In this document: piece by piece, positions 61,988 through 64,000 of the stretch
Numbering within the stretch: the stretch's first letter is position 1
How the letters are laid out: the number at the start of each line of letters is the position of its first letter
Source: [Clostridium] fimetarium
GTDB taxonomy: Bacteria; Bacillota; Clostridia; Lachnospirales; Lachnospiraceae
Reading direction: 5' to 3'
Assembly: GCF_900111235.1 (NCBI RefSeq)
Contig: NZ_FOJI01000009.1
Location: forward strand, 62,001-126,000
DNA length: 64,000 nt
The notes under the pieces: generated by a model
Told to the model about the DNA's origin: nothing
What the model saw: only the letters and a program-made list of their open reading frames with translations
The model's database searches: none
Position numbers and translations under genes: made by a program

Positions 61988-62155
61988 CAGAAGTGTAGAA
62001 TAAAGGAGATGCTATAACCGAGATATAAAATTACTGACTTAAAATTTAATGAAGCAACAAACAGACAACTTAATATTGTTAGTTAGTAGAAAATCATGGT
62101 AATATAATAACAACTTTGAATTAAATAAGAGAATTAATATATGGGAGAATGAAGA

Positions 62156-62512
62156 ATGAGTGAAATTAGAAGAACAGAAATTGATGAGGAATGGGCACAT
62201 TCTGCGATCGTTGAGGCTGGCAATTTTATTTATGTTAGCTATTGCATGAAGAATGAAGGACAATCAATTGAAAACCAAATAAATGGAGCGTTTGATATTT
62301 TGAGCGAGAGACTTGAAACAATAGGCTTAACCTTGAAATCTGTAGTGCAAATGGATTGCTTATTTAGGGATATTAGCGATTTGTTTTATTTAGGAGAAAT
62401 AATGAAGGAAAGATTTGAAGGCATATATCCTGCACGAAAAGCATATGAAACAAAGTTTATTAGAGATGGGATTGACTTTCAGGTTGATGCAATAGCTTTT
62501 AGGGAGAACTAG
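62156..62512 (+). CDS. RidA/YjgF-family protein
   Basis: This 118-residue protein resembles RidA-type enamine/imine deaminases: GNFIYVSYCM at the strand that forms the trimer cleft, IENQINGAFDILSERLETIG, and a C-terminal part ending VDAIAF. The usual catalytic arginine near RKAYETKF is placed slightly differently (YPARKAYE), so activity is likely but not certain. It would hydrolyse reactive imines from amino acid metabolism. GGGAGAATGA precedes the start. Confidence 0.8.
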   Translation: MSEIRRTEIDEEWAHSAIVEAGNFIYVSYCMKNEGQSIENQINGAFDILSERLETIGLTLKSVVQMDCLFRDISDLFYLGEIMKERFEGIYPARKAYETKFIRDGIDFQVDAIAFREN

Positions 62513-62532
62513 ACATATTTGCTAGATATCCA

Positions 62533-62567
62533 AAATACTAACTTTCATATTAAGTTAGTATTTTTTT
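62533..62567 (+). terminator. Intrinsic terminator after the RidA-like gene
   Basis: 12-bp stem AAATACTAACTT / AAGTTAGTATTT (62533-62544, 62552-62563) with a 7-nt loop, with T residues to 62567. Confidence 0.92.
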
Positions 62568-62853
62568 GGCATACATTTACACAGTATGATATAGATACAT
62601 ATGAGTATAATGTTAAAAATTACAAGGATTCAAATGTTTCTAATTCCGAATCATTAAATAAAACAATTAACTTAGTGTATAGTTTGCGACTCGTTGTTCA
62701 AAAACGATTTTGATATAGCGGAAATTGTATTGAATATAATTAAAAAACAATTACAATATCAAGAGGTTTTTATTATAAAGAATTATATAATAAATCGCCT
62801 ACCTCATAGTGGGCGCCTAGAACTAACGATTGCTGAATTTTAAGTCCTCATCT

Positions 62854-64000
62854 TTATAATAGAAATAAGATTTGCTTTTCGTAAAAATTCAATTCATAAC
62901 TATCATCTCTTAATGCACAATCATATACAGATATTCCTTTTCGCATAGCAAGTTTATACATATACTCTTTATTTTCGAGAGACATACCATAGCCTAAATA
63001 TATCGCTTTTATATATGGAAAAGGAAGCATATTATTGTATTTTTCACATTCATTTTGAGTCAAAATCAATCTCCATTCATTTTCATAACTCCAAGCTGAT
63101 GATTTAGTTAAATAATTTTGTAATAGAAATTTCTTAAAATGATTTTCTTGAAAAGCTGTTAATTTGTTATTCAAAGCTTTTTTGTAAAATAAATCAATAG
63201 GGACCTCTCTAGGCTTGGATTTATATATTATTGGCAATAAGCAACTCATTATAGTATTATTTAAGTTTTCAAGTGTATTATCAGAATTCTTTATATAATC
63301 ATTAAAGTCGTATTCCACACAAAATCCTTTATGACTATCTGCATAATGCCCCCACATTTCGATATAGGTTGATAATTTAATATCATCTAATGCTGCAAAT
63401 GAAGTCACTTTTATATCATTATCTTTTAAATTTAATAATGTTTTCTCAAATATTGTTGTACCTTCTCTTTGAATTCTGTATAATTCGGAATCATAATTTC
63501 CATCTGTGATTTCACGCATTGCGCGTTCGAATGTAATTGGGATATCTCTAAATAAATGCTTCTCTACGTCAAAGCAAACTGAACTTAGCAATCTAATATA
63601 TTGTTCTTTGTTTATCCCTGATTTTTCTGGATTAGTTTGTTCAATGTGGCTAAGCACATATTTCTTAACAAACTCATCTTCATTTGCTGAAATGTGACAA
63701 TCATAAGGGTCATTAAAATATTGTGGACTATTTAAGTAGATTGAATCGCTCTCAATACATTTTAAGCTATTAATATTTAAGGGGTAAAATTTATATAATT
63801 TCGGTGGCAGATGTTCTTCTTTATCTTTTATAAATTTCCATGCTACCTCATAAATACTTTTGTTATTTTTCACAGCCAATTTAGCCATTTCATTAATGTA
63901 ATGGTTTGCCCAGTCACCTTTATAAGCCCAGTTCCTATAGTCCTTAATATCAAACTTTGATTCTTTTTCATTATAGTACCATCCCCAACTGGGAGTTTTT
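62854..64000 (-). CDS. DUF2971 protein (partial, runs off the right edge)
   Basis: The first ATG inside the window is at 63888, but the frame stays open upstream to the edge, reading SWGWYYNEKESKFDIKDYR and WAYKGDWANHYINEMAKL without a stop, so the true start lies outside. The seen part is about 382 residues. DUF2971 landmarks are PPKLYKFYPLN, SIYLNSPQYFNDPYDC, MWGHYADSHKGFCVEYDF and WSYENEWRLIL. The family is widespread in accessory DNA; its biochemical function is not established. The upstream extension before DUF2971 is unrecognised. Confidence 0.82.
   Translation of the reverse strand, partial: KTPSWGWYYNEKESKFDIKDYRNWAYKGDWANHYINEMAKLAVKNNKSIYEVAWKFIKDKEEHLPPKLYKFYPLNINSLKCIESDSIYLNSPQYFNDPYDCHISANEDEFVKKYVLSHIEQTNPEKSGINKEQYIRLLSSVCFDVEKHLFRDIPITFERAMREITDGNYDSELYRIQREGTTIFEKTLLNLKDNDIKVTSFAALDDIKLSTYIEMWGHYADSHKGFCVEYDFNDYIKNSDNTLENLNNTIMSCLLPIIYKSKPREVPIDLFYKKALNNKLTAFQENHFKKFLLQNYLTKSSAWSYENEWRLILTQNECEKYNNMLPFPYIKAIYLGYGMSLENKEYMYKLAMRKGISVYDCALRDDSYELNFYEKQILFLL

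Noticed and set aside
24600-62600. Prophage or conjugative element
   Set aside because: No capsid, terminase, portal, relaxase, coupling protein, integrase or attachment-site duplication was seen; TraX alone is not evidence of conjugation in Firmicutes.
62519-62713. Forward TTG-started frame after the RidA-like gene
   Set aside because: It runs through the intrinsic terminator at 62533-62567 and has no ribosome site.

Overview
The window is AT-rich, has mostly clean AGGAGG-type ribosome sites, and carries SpmA/SpmB, VanZ proteins, a GH25 muramidase, NiaR and a large secreted pectinesterase with a membrane-tethered AraC regulator. Together these suggest a spore-forming, plant-polysaccharide-using clostridium, most likely a Lachnospiraceae member. 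That placement is inference from gene content. I saw no rRNA, tRNA, transposase, integrase or CRISPR array.

Region 1 (about 1-24,100) looks like ordinary chromosome. In order it holds aspartase/fumarase-family lyase, a VanY-type D,D-carboxypeptidase lipoprotein, the sbcD-sbcC nuclease operon, a 1,874-residue wall-associated pectin methylesterase, a membrane AraC regulator overlapping a solute-binding lipoprotein, two G3E (CobW-type) P-loop proteins probably linked to zinc, spmA and spmB with an opposite-strand GH25 lysozyme between them, pyruvate kinase and NiaR.

Region 2 (about 24,600-62,600) is an accessory array. Nearly all genes point rightward, are short, and encode GNAT acetyltransferases, NUDIX hydrolases, small-molecule kinases, VOC proteins, methyltransferases, VanZ proteins, a nucleotidyltransferase, hydrolases and small membrane proteins. 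Many encode detoxification or resistance folds. The array is littered with gene remnants: GNAT tails, a HAD tail, a DUF3795 remnant, a decapitated ABC exporter, a racemase with an amber codon, and a 5'-truncated copy of a small membrane gene.

Two families of repeated intergenic modules organise this array. Module A (seven copies: five forward, two reverse) has a promoter with an exactly 17-nt spacer, then 13-14 nt later a tiny open reading frame whose intact form encodes MLGNIL, then an intrinsic terminator just before a gene. The leader stop codon is TAA, TAG or TGA in different copies while the peptide is kept. A GGGAAT run inside the leader can pair with ATTCCC inside the terminator. This reads as a repeatedly deployed, ribosome-controlled transcription attenuator. 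In one reverse copy the terminator is gone and the leader is fused in frame to the next gene. Module B (six full copies and one partial) is about 210 bp: a terminator hairpin, a two-block dyad, a likely promoter, and a conserved stretch that could encode MNKLRLKFEGIVK. I do not recognise either module as a named family. They are the best candidates here for an undescribed system.

Region 3 (62,854 to the right edge) is a reverse-strand DUF2971 gene that runs off the window.
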